Of a stretch of DNA of 64,000 nucleotides, positions 8,975 to 16,989 are shown piece by piece. Position 1 is the stretch's first letter. Every line of letters starts with the position of its first letter. This DNA comes from Flavobacteriaceae bacterium UJ101 (lineage in GTDB: Bacteria; Bacteroidota; Bacteroidia; Flavobacteriales; UJ101). The notes under the pieces are model-generated. The model saw nothing but the letters and a program-made list of their open reading frames with translations. It made no database searches and had not been told where the DNA came from. The position numbers were made by a program, and so were the translations under genes. The stretch spans positions 2,490,501 to 2,554,500 of the forward strand of contig CP016269.1 of assembly GCA_001880285.1 (NCBI GenBank). The letters run 5' to 3'.

Positions 8975-10687
8975 ATGTTTAAGAAAATAATCATTATAAT
9001 AGGAATAGTACTACTTGGAAACTGGGCAAAAGCCCAGGATCCTGGAGTATCAGATGTAGTGATCACACCAGGAGTTGTTGAATCAGGAGGAAATGCTACA
9101 TTTTCATTTAATTTATACAATGCGAGTTCCACGGGATTAACAACTTGGAGTTCAGGCGATAGTTTTGCATTACAAGTGATTGTAAGTTTATCAGATGCGG
9201 TACCGAGTGATACTTCGACAATATCAAATTCGATAACAGGGACATGGTCAGGGAAGTTTGATTGGAGTTATGATAGTGGGTCGAATACGATTACAGGAAT
9301 TCAGAAGGAAGATATAGCAGGAGAGACATTGACTGTACCATCGGCAGGGAGTATAGAGATTGCAGTGGAGAATACAGCAGAGAGTGCACAGTCTGATCCG
9401 AATTGTGGATTTATAGTAAACTTAACACCACCAGCGACAGCAGTGTCAATGAATTTGGATGATGATTCAAAAAATATTTATGCGTATACAACAGCACTAT
9501 TAGATTCAGATGGAGATGGTATACCAGATGTTACAGATATTGATGATGATAATGATGGAATCTTAGATACAGAGGAGAGTGGATGTGCAAAAATATTTCC
9601 ATTAAACAATTTAGGGTTTGAAGAGACTACAGAGGCTCAGTGGCCAACAGGACAATCAACATTACCTCATTCTAGTGTTGTAGGTCAATATCAATGGCAT
9701 AAATTTCAAGGGAGTCAAGTAGGACCTGATTATACAGTAGATATAGATACACCAGGTTCAGCAGGGACAGGTCTTAGATTAATGGAAAATATAGCTGAAT
9801 CTCCATATGGAGGTCGAGCAGTATGGGCAAGTTCTTCAAATACTTTGACAGAAGGATTAAGACAACGAGTGGATGGTTTAACGATAGGAAATGAGTATGA
9901 ATTACCATTAGCATATACATCGGATGGATCTTATAGTCAATCGAATAATATGGGACTTACTTTCCGAGTATACGATACAAATGGAACTACTTTATTACAT
10001 CAAGAAACAGTAAGTTCATCTGTATCAAATGCAACAACAGCAGAAGAATGGGAAGAATATACATTTAAATGGACAGCAACACAATCTGATGTTGTGATAC
10101 GAGTTAGTGGGTTACAATCAAGTAATGCACAAGGAATTGTATTTGATGGACCTTCGAGTTGTTTAGATATAGATACAGATGGAGATGGTATACCGAATCG
10201 ATTAGATTTAGATAGTGATGGAGATGGTTGTTCAGATGCATTTGAAGCAGGAGTAACAACAGATACAACAACTGATTATAAATTCCCAACAACTAATATA
10301 GGCTCAAACGGATTTGTAGATTCATTAGAAACTTCAACTGATAGTGGAGTGTATGATGGAACATATACTTATGATAAAGTTATAGATGGTATTTCAGCAT
10401 GTGTATGTAGTAAGAGTCCTTTAACGACAGGGACACCAGAGGTTACAAAGGCGGGTATTTCGACATTAAATCAGACACCGACAGATAACTGGCCATTGGA
10501 TGTGAATAATGGATTTATAGTATTAGAATCGATCAATAAAGGATTTGTAGTGACACGTCATACAACAGCGGAATTATCTAATATAGAGAATCCGATAGAA
10601 GGGATGTTAATTTACGATACAACAGCTAAATGTTTAAAGCTTTATAAGAATGGAGCATGGACATGTGTTAAAAAGAGTTGTAATTAG
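8975..10687 (+). CDS. Secreted thrombospondin type-3 repeat protein with an inserted jelly-roll-like domain
   Basis: 570 residues with a signal peptide ending near NWAKAQDP. Domain order: beta-sandwich (about 22-165, related to the preceding protein), calcium repeat ([19 protein letters not shown]), then a domain of about 190 residues starting LNNLGFEETTEAQW and ending GIVFDGPSSC, which looks like a carbohydrate-binding jelly roll. After that come further calcium repeats ([19 protein letters not shown]). The last 80 residues hold the module GMLIYDTTAKCLKLYKNGAW seen twice in the first gene of the operon. It is the last gene before a strong terminator. Role in adhesion or matrix is inference. 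Confidence 0.75.
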   Translation: MFKKIIIIIGIVLLGNWAKAQDPGVSDVVITPGVVESGGNATFSFNLYNASSTGLTTWSSGDSFALQVIVSLSDAVPSDTSTISNSITGTWSGKFDWSYDSGSNTITGIQKEDIAGETLTVPSAGSIEIAVENTAESAQSDPNCGFIVNLTPPATAVSMNLDDDSKNIYAYTTALLDSDGDGIPDVTDIDDDNDGILDTEESGCAKIFPLNNLGFEETTEAQWPTGQSTLPHSSVVGQYQWHKFQGSQVGPDYTVDIDTPGSAGTGLRLMENIAESPYGGRAVWASSSNTLTEGLRQRVDGLTIGNEYELPLAYTSDGSYSQSNNMGLTFRVYDTNGTTLLHQETVSSSVSNATTAEEWEEYTFKWTATQSDVVIRVSGLQSSNAQGIVFDGPSSCLDIDTDGDGIPNRLDLDSDGDGCSDAFEAGVTTDTTTDYKFPTTNIGSNGFVDSLETSTDSGVYDGTYTYDKVIDGISACVCSKSPLTTGTPEVTKAGISTLNQTPTDNWPLDVNNGFIVLESINKGFVVTRHTTAELSNIENPIEGMLIYDTTAKCLKLYKNGAWTCVKKSCN

Positions 10688-10713
10688 AATTAACAAAACA
10701 TGAATAAGTAGGG

Positions 10714-10741
10714 AAAGAGGAGTCAAATGACTCCTCTTTTT
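10714..10741 (+). terminator. Rho-independent terminator of the surface operon
   Basis: Perfect 12-bp stem AAAGAGGAGTCA / TGACTCCTCTTT with a 2-base loop and a T-tract, 26 bases after the last operon gene. Confidence 0.9.
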
Positions 10742-10907
10742 ATTGTATAAATAAATCTAAAAAAGAATGTATTTTTTATCTTTTATAAGAAGTATTTAAT
10801 ACAGGATATTTATGATTGAATTTCATGCTTCATGTTTATATAATTATAGATTTTAACAAATAAAATTGGATGAATAATATCTTTTTAGTATTTTGAAAAG
10901 AAAAAAT

Positions 10908-12701
10908 ATGAGAACAAAACTACTAATTCCCATGGTGTTATTTGTTGTAATGCCATTATTTTCACAAACATTGAAGGAAGCACAACTTCCAAAACCCAAT
11001 CAACTTAGTTTGAATTATTTGAATTCGTTAGGACAACGAAATATTTTGTATGGACAAACACCCGCTAATTTTAACGGAGATCTTATTATTTTTAATCATG
11101 GTTATATAGGCTCAACTGAGAGTATGCTAATTGGAAATGAAATGTATGAATTAGCCTATAATGCCGGATATAAAACGGCCTTTGTAGCAACAACTCGCGG
11201 TGAAGGATTATGGGTAAATGGTGAGATTTTAGGAAGAGCGATTGATCAAATCACAGAACACTATAATGAGCAAGATGCTTTTTTGGTTGTTCATAGTAAT
11301 GGAGGAAAAGCATCAGAAGCAGCTTTGTTTCGAGAAAACAAGAGAAATAAAATTAAAAGAGTGATAACTTTAGGAACCCCTTTCCGAGGAACACAATTAG
11401 CTGATTTATCACAAAATTGGTGGTTCAAATGGTTGTGGAGCTTAACAGGGTTAAATGATGGTGCTGCACTTTCAACTACTTACTATTGTGAAAGTGTTGT
11501 ACGACCTTATTTTGATAATCATCCTTTAAATCAGCCTAATAAATATTATAATTTAGGAACATGGGGTTGGAATAAAGGACATACTCTATTTAAACCAGTA
11601 ATGATTACAGCTGGAGGTTATATTTTACTTGATGGAGGAGGAGATAATGATGGTGTAACACCATATTACAGTTCTATAAGACCTAATGGAAATGTGATTT
11701 TGACCAATGATGGCTCTAAAAAAGGAGATTATGATCATTTGGATATATTGTATGGACAATATTCTTGGAAGTATATTCAGCCTTTTTTGAAAAATACAAA
11801 CCAATCTAATAGAAAGAGTGTACAAGAGAAAGAAAAAGCCCCTACTCATTATGAAGTAACAAGTGATTATCAAATTGTGTATTCTCAAAATGAATATGAT
11901 GAGATTATTTTACAAGATGATGAAAATGTAGAGATAACGATTTTTCATGAAAACCCACAAGCTAATTTTTCAACAGGAGAAAATAGTAATAGAAGTGCTC
12001 GTGTAAATAATTATACGACTCAAATTTCTGTAGATAAGTTAAAAACATCAGATTTAAAAATTGAAAGTGATTCAAAATATGTAGCTGTTGTAAAAGAGCC
12101 ACATAAAGCTTCCATAAATTATAGTTTTGAAAGAGGGAAAAAGTATCCTGTTTTATCTTTAAATGTTTTGGATGATACACAAGAAGGGAAGGTAGAAGTT
12201 TCAGCCATCATTACTAAAACAGTTGATTTATATGGGAATCCTGTTACAAAACCACAAAGTGAAGTTGTTAATTTTAAATGGAATGAATCAAAAGGTGAGT
12301 TTCAATTAAAGACAAATCAGTTTTCAGATGGTGTATATTCTTTGTTTTTAACGGCCCAATCAGAAGATCATTTTAAAAGAAATATAGCTTCGGGTTTTGC
12401 AGTAGGAGAAATTCCTATAGATATTGAAAAGCCACAAGAAATTAGTTCTCCAGGAAAGTTAGCAATGTTAGCCCAAGATTCTTTTGATACTCAAATTATT
12501 GTAAAAAATAGTTTAGAAAATATAGAAATGAAGATTGCGGTATATGATTTAAACGGTCGTTTAATTTTAAATAAGACGGTTAAAGCTAATGGAACAAAAG
12601 TGTCGTTAGGTAAAGAGTTACAGAAATTTTCTAGAGGTATTTACTTAGTGAAAATAGGTACAAAAGAAGGAAGTCAAACATTAAAGTTTGTAAAAAAATA
12701 A
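10908..12701 (+). CDS. T9SS-exported alpha/beta hydrolase (lipase-like)
   Basis: 597 residues from the ATG at 10908. A TTG five codons earlier is possible, but the ATG gives a clean signal peptide (MRTKLLIPMVLFVVMPLFSQ). The hydrolase domain spans about 40-300. It has an oxyanion-type NHGYIGS (63-69) and a nucleophile elbow V-H-S130-N-G, where His replaces the usual first Gly. An acid in GGGDNDGVTP and a histidine in YDHLDIL are likely triad members. The C-terminal 80 residues (from about 517, with YDLNGRLI and SRGIYLVKI) are a T9SS type A sorting domain, so the enzyme is exported across the outer membrane. Substrate unknown; lipids or esters are likely. Confidence 0.85.
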   Translation: MRTKLLIPMVLFVVMPLFSQTLKEAQLPKPNQLSLNYLNSLGQRNILYGQTPANFNGDLIIFNHGYIGSTESMLIGNEMYELAYNAGYKTAFVATTRGEGLWVNGEILGRAIDQITEHYNEQDAFLVVHSNGGKASEAALFRENKRNKIKRVITLGTPFRGTQLADLSQNWWFKWLWSLTGLNDGAALSTTYYCESVVRPYFDNHPLNQPNKYYNLGTWGWNKGHTLFKPVMITAGGYILLDGGGDNDGVTPYYSSIRPNGNVILTNDGSKKGDYDHLDILYGQYSWKYIQPFLKNTNQSNRKSVQEKEKAPTHYEVTSDYQIVYSQNEYDEIILQDDENVEITIFHENPQANFSTGENSNRSARVNNYTTQISVDKLKTSDLKIESDSKYVAVVKEPHKASINYSFERGKKYPVLSLNVLDDTQEGKVEVSAIITKTVDLYGNPVTKPQSEVVNFKWNESKGEFQLKTNQFSDGVYSLFLTAQSEDHFKRNIASGFAVGEIPIDIEKPQEISSPGKLAMLAQDSFDTQIIVKNSLENIEMKIAVYDLNGRLILNKTVKANGTKVSLGKELQKFSRGIYLVKIGTKEGSQTLKFVKK

Positions 12702-12707
12702 AAGACC

Positions 12708-12737
12708 TTGTTTTTTTATAGAAAATGATTATATTTG
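12708..12737 (+). promoter_or_regulatory. Promoter of tRNA-Pro
   Basis: TTG at 12708-12710 and TATATTTG at 12730-12737 match the Bacteroidota -33 / TAnnTTTG -7 pattern with 19-base spacing. The mature tRNA begins 27 bases after the -7 box. Confidence 0.75.
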
Positions 12738-12764
12738 CAACCGCAATTGTGAAATACAATCATT

Positions 12765-12841
12765 CGGGGTGTAGCACAGTTGGCTAGCGCGCCACGTTTG
12801 GGACGTGGAGGTCCCAGGTTCGAGTCCTGGTACCCCGACCA
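12765..12841 (+). tRNA. tRNA-Pro (anticodon TGG)
   Basis: 77 bases with a complete cloverleaf. The acceptor arm CGGGGTG pairs with TACCCCG (one G-T pair). The anticodon stem CCACG/CGTGG encloses loop TTTGGGA with anticodon TGG. The T-arm reads CCAGG TTCGAGT CCTGG. The discriminator is A and CCA is encoded. It has its own promoter and terminator. Confidence 0.97.
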
Positions 12842-12854
12842 AGATTATGATAAT

Positions 12855-12895
12855 AAGAGTTTGATAATCATTCGATTATCAAACTCTTTTTTTTT
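12855..12895 (+). terminator. Terminator after tRNA-Pro
   Basis: A perfect 15-bp stem (AAGAGTTTGATAATC and its complement) with loop ATTC and a run of nine T. The T-run reaches the stop codon of the convergent hydrolase gene. Confidence 0.9.
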
Positions 12896-13910
12896 ATAAG
12901 TTTTTATGAAAAAAAGCACTGGTTTTTTCGATGGCCAAATTTACTTCTTTCTCTTGATCGTAAAAGTTAAATTGGTGCATAGGGCTAGCTAAATCAGTTT
13001 CGACCCAAATCAATTCTTTATTTGTTGAAGGAACAGCTTCAAAATACTTTTTTGTGTAATCAGGTAATACACAACCATCTGAATGAACCATAAATAAAGG
13101 TTTATTAAGTTTTGCAGCAGAAGGAAATGGATCTAATGTTAACCAATCTTCCCAAGTTGCAACAGCAAACTGATCCGCACTCCATTGAGGTATAGCTCCT
13201 CGTTTTGGATTTAAATAATAATCAAATTCTCCATACATAGCAGCGGTTGGATCAGTAGTTGATATGGTTTTGATATAGGTGAATTCACCTGTTTGAGCAT
13301 ATTTTTTCTTAGCGGCTTGAGCAGCTTCTATACGTTGTTTAACGCCTTCTTCACCACCATAAAATAATTTTACTGCTTCGGCGTCATGTAACCAAGATGC
13401 TGTGGTAGCAACAGCTTTAATATCATTATCTTCTGAAGCAGCCATTAGAGTGTACATAGAACCAGCACAAACTCCAAAAGCACCAATTCGATTTGAATCG
13501 ACTTCTGCTAATGTTTTTAAATAAGCTACAGCATTTTTAATATCTTGAATTTTCATAGATGGATTTTCCCAAGATCTAGGTTCACCTTCACTTTCTCCAT
13601 AATTTCTAAAATCGAAAGCAAGTGTAATAAATCCATTTTCAGCAAAACGTTTTGCGTATAAGCCAGCCATTTGTTCTTTCACAGTAGTCCAACTTCCTGA
13701 ACAAACTAAAGTTGGATATTGTTTTCCTTCTTCAAAATGAGGTGGATAAAATAAGTTTCCTACTAAGTTTAATCCTTCACTTTTAAAATTTACTTTTTTC
13801 ATTGTTACTGATGTGTTTTTAGTTGTTGTATTTTCTACTTTCTTTTTTTCTTGCCTTCCACAGGAAGTAAGTAATATTCCTAGTACAGATAATATAAATA
13901 GTTTTTTCAT
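12894..13910 (-). CDS. Alpha/beta hydrolase lipoprotein with cysteine at the nucleophile position
   Basis: 338 residues. The lipoprotein signal MKKLFILSVLGILLTSC has its lipidated Cys at 17. The alpha/beta fold is clear: an oxyanion strand PTLVCSGSW (66-74), AFDFRNYGESEGE (98-110), and the elbow G146-V-C148-A-G150. Cys replaces the usual catalytic Ser, as in dienelactone hydrolase and some YcjY-like hydrolases. VHSDGCVLP and SPMHQF probably supply acid and histidine. It heads no operon but follows two NTF2-like genes on the same strand (5-base gap), so it is likely co-transcribed with them. Substrate unknown. Confidence 0.75.
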   Translation of the reverse strand: MKKLFILSVLGILLTSCGRQEKKKVENTTTKNTSVTMKKVNFKSEGLNLVGNLFYPPHFEEGKQYPTLVCSGSWTTVKEQMAGLYAKRFAENGFITLAFDFRNYGESEGEPRSWENPSMKIQDIKNAVAYLKTLAEVDSNRIGAFGVCAGSMYTLMAASEDNDIKAVATTASWLHDAEAVKLFYGGEEGVKQRIEAAQAAKKKYAQTGEFTYIKTISTTDPTAAMYGEFDYYLNPKRGAIPQWSADQFAVATWEDWLTLDPFPSAAKLNKPLFMVHSDGCVLPDYTKKYFEAVPSTNKELIWVETDLASPMHQFNFYDQEKEVNLAIEKTSAFFHKNL

Positions 13911-13915
13911 TTTGA

Positions 13916-14347
13916 TTATTTAATTTTGTCTAACAATCCAAAGCCACGAGCAGCAACAATTGGATTGAAAATTTCTACATATTCTTTAATTTTGCCAGTA
14001 TTATCAAATTTAAAGGTAGAGTAGTAGTTGTTACTATATATCCCGGCGTTATTTTTTAGATTTATAGTTCCCGTATATTTTACAAAAATGATGTTAGGAT
14101 CTTCCATAGCATAAAGTTCTTCTATAGAAAAATGCATACCATCAAAATTTGGAAAAACTGGAGTCCAATAATTTCGTATACCTTCTTTCGTTGTCGCCCC
14201 TTCTGGGAAAATTCCAGAATGATAAGGGTTTATATGTTTAGCATCTTCTGCAAATAAATCAACAATAGTATCTATATTTTCATTTTCTAATGCTTTGAAG
14301 AATGCTTTAATAGATGTTTTATTTTTAATAGCTGTTTGAGTTGTCAT
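13916..14347 (-). CDS. NTF2-like (SnoaL-type) protein
   Basis: 143 residues with no signal peptide. The pattern KAFFKALENENIDTIVDLFAED near residue 15, then GIRNYWTPVFPNFD, FVKYTGTI and YSTFKFDNTGKIKEYVEIF, is the cone-shaped NTF2/SnoaL fold. Members are small-molecule isomerases, hydrolases or binding proteins, so no reaction can be assigned. It lies between a second NTF2-like gene (22 bases upstream) and a Cys-type hydrolase (5 bases downstream), as if all three act on one compound. Confidence 0.75.
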   Translation of the reverse strand: MTTQTAIKNKTSIKAFFKALENENIDTIVDLFAEDAKHINPYHSGIFPEGATTKEGIRNYWTPVFPNFDGMHFSIEELYAMEDPNIIFVKYTGTINLKNNAGIYSNNYYSTFKFDNTGKIKEYVEIFNPIVAARGFGLLDKIK

Positions 14348-14369
14348 TTTTACTTTTATTTTAAATTTT

Positions 14370-14882
14370 TTATTTCGATGTTACATTTTGAATGGCTTGT
14401 TCAATCAATTTTGTATTACCATCTTGATATTGGTAATTAAAGGTCATAGATGATATTTTCCAGAGGTTATTAACTTTTACTAAGTCAAAATCATAACTAC
14501 CTACAACGGTCCAAATATTTCCATTTTCATTCTTTAAGTAGTGTGTAGCAGTTCCATAGCAAAAAGAGTGTGCTTTATTACCTTTTATTTTTGTAATAAA
14601 ATTACCTATTTGATGATGTGTATGGGTAAAACCAGGCAATACCGTTTTCCAAGCTGAAGTAATATCAGTAGGAGAGAGTTCTGTAGCAGGATTATGATTC
14701 ATGGAAGAATAGTCTAAAGTCACTTTTGGAGTAAATAGGTTTTCAATATCATTCCAATTACGATTGTCTGTGCTCACAAATAATTTACTAATGGTTTGTT
14801 GAATATTAAATAGATCATTCATTTCTTGTGCATTTATATTGAGTGAGGTTATCATCAAAAAGGTTATAAATAAGGTTTTCAT
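14370..14882 (-). CDS. Exported NTF2-like protein
   Basis: 170 residues with a signal peptide (MKTLFITFLMITSLNINAQ). The mature part shows an NTF2-like fold: ISKLFVSTDNRNWNDIENLF, DITSAWKTVLPGF, then strands ending NNLWKISSMTFNYQYQDG. It is probably periplasmic. First gene of a three-gene minus-strand transcription unit whose promoter region carries tandem 21-bp repeats (14934-14969) related to those in front of the divergent SDR and hydrolase genes. Function unknown. Confidence 0.7.
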   Translation of the reverse strand: MKTLFITFLMITSLNINAQEMNDLFNIQQTISKLFVSTDNRNWNDIENLFTPKVTLDYSSMNHNPATELSPTDITSAWKTVLPGFTHTHHQIGNFITKIKGNKAHSFCYGTATHYLKNENGNIWTVVGSYDFDLVKVNNLWKISSMTFNYQYQDGNTKLIEQAIQNVTSK

Positions 14883-14933
14883 TGTTGAAAGATTTTAATA
14901 GTACAAATATGCTGTTGATTTTCTTTATAAATA

Positions 14934-14969
14934 GTATAGAATCAAATTGAAAAGTATAAAAATCAAAGA
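14934..14969 (-). promoter_or_regulatory. Tandem 21-bp direct repeats, candidate AraC-family operator
   Basis: Read on the minus strand, TTTGATTTTTATAC (from 14967) and TTTGATTCTATAC (from 14946) start exactly 21 bases apart, two helical turns. This is usual for tandem half-sites of AraC regulators. The first copy matches the 16-mer at 16029-16044 in 11 of 16 positions, and the two sites also share ATACTTTTCAATT. It begins just after the AraC stop codon and precedes the NTF2-like gene by about 50 bases. Confidence 0.5.
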
Positions 14970-15878
14970 TTAGCGATTTCTCCTAAAATTATTAGGGGTT
15001 TGTCCAGTTTGTTTTTTGAAAAAACTATTAAAATTATTTGGTGCATCAAAATGCAAAGTATAAGCAATTTCTTTAATACTCAATTGTGTTTGTATTAAAC
15101 GTGACTTAGCTAAGTGTAAAATATGTTGTTGAATATGATTTTTTGTTGTATAACCAGTAATTTGTTTAACAATAGCATTTAAATGATTGGGGTGTACAGC
15201 TAGTTGCTCAGCATAATAACTTGGGGAATGGGTCTTTTTTTCTCCTGAAAAAATTTCATAAAAACTTGTTTCAACTAAAGTTTGAAAACGAGATAATAAA
15301 TTAAGATCTGCTTTACGAAAAGCTGTTTCAGCTTCTTGCTGATTTACTTGTTGATTGAAAAACCGTTTAACAAAATGAAGTAATACTAAGGTTTGTGTTT
15401 CGATAATATGTAAAGAATCAGACTTTAAGTTTTGGTTTTCTTGGTGAATAGCTTCAAAAAGGGTAAGTAATGTTGAAACTTCATTGGGTTGAATTTCAAA
15501 AGGAGTAGAGTTATCAATTTTTAAAAAGGGGAATTGAACTAATAAGTTTTGTAAATATTGAGAGTGTGCTATAAATTCTTTTGAAAACATAATATAGTAT
15601 CCTTTCCAATCTGGTAGAATATCCCAAGAAATTAATTGAAAAGGTGAATTGAAGAATACGGTAGCTCCTTCAGGAAAATTAGAATGATGTCCAGAAATGG
15701 CTTTTCCAGATCCTTCGATTTTTATAGCAATAGCATAAAATTCATGCTTAAAAGGTTCCATTTTAGCTAAAACCGTAGGCATGTTTTCTTCAAAGTTTCT
15801 ACTGTCAAAATAAGGTTGATTTGGTAGAGAGATGTTAATTGCGGTACAATAATCTGCTATAGTTTTGAAGTGTTGCAT
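14970..15878 (-). CDS. AraC-family transcriptional regulator
   Basis: 302 residues. The C-terminal 100 hold two helix-turn-helix motifs: YYAEQLAVHPNHLNAIVKQITG (first, about 216-238) and the signature IKEIAYTLHFDAPNNFNSFFKKQTGQTPNNFR (second, about 268-299). The N-terminal 200 residues resemble a cupin-type sensor (EGATVFFNSPFQLISWD), so it probably binds a small effector. It sits between an NTF2/hydrolase unit and a divergent SDR gene, and repeated sites flank it on both sides. It is the prime candidate for controlling both. Confidence 0.85.
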   Translation of the reverse strand: MQHFKTIADYCTAINISLPNQPYFDSRNFEENMPTVLAKMEPFKHEFYAIAIKIEGSGKAISGHHSNFPEGATVFFNSPFQLISWDILPDWKGYYIMFSKEFIAHSQYLQNLLVQFPFLKIDNSTPFEIQPNEVSTLLTLFEAIHQENQNLKSDSLHIIETQTLVLLHFVKRFFNQQVNQQEAETAFRKADLNLLSRFQTLVETSFYEIFSGEKKTHSPSYYAEQLAVHPNHLNAIVKQITGYTTKNHIQQHILHLAKSRLIQTQLSIKEIAYTLHFDAPNNFNSFFKKQTGQTPNNFRRNR

Positions 15879-15918
15879 AATGCATAGTTTCTTTTACGTA
15901 AAGTAAATTTAAGTTATT

Positions 15919-15987
15919 AAATAAACTATTCAGTTTTTTGAATTACGAATAATTAAAGTTAAGAAATTACTATCAAATAAGCTATTC
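15919..15987. repeat. Direct repeat AAATAArCTATTC in the divergent AraC-SDR region
   Basis: AAATAAACTATTC at 15919-15931 and AAATAAGCTATTC at 15975-15987 differ in one base and are 56 bases apart. They lie closer to the AraC start than to the SDR. They may serve autoregulation; chance cannot be excluded in AT-rich DNA. Confidence 0.35.
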
Positions 15988-16007
15988 TAATAAATAGAAA
16001 AACATAA

Positions 16008-16073
16008 TCAGTGAAAAGTGTAAGCACTTCTGTAAAATATATACTTTTCAATTAAAAATGTGATTTAATTTTG
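16008..16073 (+). promoter_or_regulatory. SDR promoter with tandem AraC-type half-sites
   Basis: TCTGTAAAATATATAC at 16029-16044 recurs almost intact before the next transcription unit (16893). A weaker copy (10 of 16) starts exactly 21 bases upstream, at 16008. A -7 box TAATTTTG follows at 16066-16073. The ATG of the SDR is at 16104. Confidence 0.5.
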
Positions 16074-16103
16074 TTGTATAAAGTATTAAAAAAATCAAAT
16101 AAG

Positions 16104-16880
16104 ATGAAAAAAGTAGCATTAATAACAGGAGCGAGTAGTGGAATAGGTAAAGAATTAGCTAATATTCATGCTGAAAAAGGAGGAGATTTAATTATCGTAG
16201 CTAGAAGACAAAATAAATTAGATGAACTGAAAACTAAATTAGAGCAAAAATACGGTGTAGAGGTTATGACCATTATGAAAGACTTAAGTCAATCGGGTGC
16301 AGCTCAAGAATTGTATTCAGAAGTACAGCAAAAAAATATTCAAGTAGAATATTTAATAAACAATGCAGGGTTTGGTTTAAGAGGAAAGTTTCATGAATTA
16401 TCATGGGATCGTCAACAACAAATGATCAATTTAAATATGGTCGCATTAACAGAATTAATGTATTTATTTTTACCAGATATGGTCTCTCGAAATAGCGGAA
16501 AAATATTAAATACATCTTCCACTGCATCATTTTTACCAGGTCCGTTACAAGCAATTTATTATGCAAGCAAAGCTTATGTAACCTTTTTAGGTAATGCAGT
16601 AGCTGAAGAATTATATGATACTAATATTACGGTAACTACATTGATGCCAGGAGCTACTGAAACAGAATTTGCTTCAACCTCAGGAATGGATAAGACCAAT
16701 TTGTTTGAAAAAACAGTAAGTGCACGTTCAGTAGCTGAAGACGGTTATCACGCTATGATGGAAGGGGATTTAGATGTGGTTTCAGGGTTAACTTTTGCAC
16801 AAAATTTGATGATGAAAACAATTCCTTTTACACCCAAGAAAATGTTATTGAAACAAGTTCGAAAAATGCAAGAAGTATAA
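16104..16880 (+). CDS. Short-chain dehydrogenase/reductase
   Basis: 258 residues from the ATG at 16104. An upstream TTG at 16071 is rejected because it overlaps the -7 box and the ATG gives the canonical start MKKVALITGASSGIGKE. Landmarks are the cofactor motif TGASSGIG (residues 8-15), LINNAGFG, LNTSSTASF with the catalytic Ser, and YYASKAY with the Y-x3-K pair. RR in IVARRQNK suggests preference for NADP(H). The group resembles general ketone/aldehyde reductases of the YqjQ/DltE type. Cytosolic; substrate unknown. Belongs with the neighbouring hydrolase operon by shared repeats. Confidence 0.88.
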   Translation: MKKVALITGASSGIGKELANIHAEKGGDLIIVARRQNKLDELKTKLEQKYGVEVMTIMKDLSQSGAAQELYSEVQQKNIQVEYLINNAGFGLRGKFHELSWDRQQQMINLNMVALTELMYLFLPDMVSRNSGKILNTSSTASFLPGPLQAIYYASKAYVTFLGNAVAEELYDTNITVTTLMPGATETEFASTSGMDKTNLFEKTVSARSVAEDGYHAMMEGDLDVVSGLTFAQNLMMKTIPFTPKKMLLKQVRKMQEV

Positions 16881-16892
16881 AAACGATTAAAA

Positions 16893-16929
16893 TCTGTAAA
16901 ATATATAATAGTATCTTTAAAATGTATAC
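16893..16929 (+). promoter_or_regulatory. Tandem 21-bp direct repeats before the hydrolase operon
   Basis: TCTGTAAAATATATAA at 16893-16908 and TCTTTAAAATGTATAC at 16914-16929 start 21 bases apart. The first shares 15 straight bases with 16029-16043 in front of the SDR. A near -7 box CAATTTTG (one mismatch) follows at 16951-16958 and the ATG is at 16990. Confidence 0.55.
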
Positions 16930-16989
16930 GTTTTAGAGTAAATTTAATAGCAATTTTGTACTATAATATTAACTTAAAAATTAAAAAAA

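Noticed and set aside
10893-10907. TTG start for the T9SS hydrolase
   Set aside because: The ATG at 10908 gives a complete signal peptide; the TTG adds only a few residues in front.
12765-12841. tRNA-Pro as an insertion site for a genomic island carrying the surface operon
   Set aside because: No integrase, no repeated tRNA 3' end within the window that I could find, and flanking genes are ordinary.
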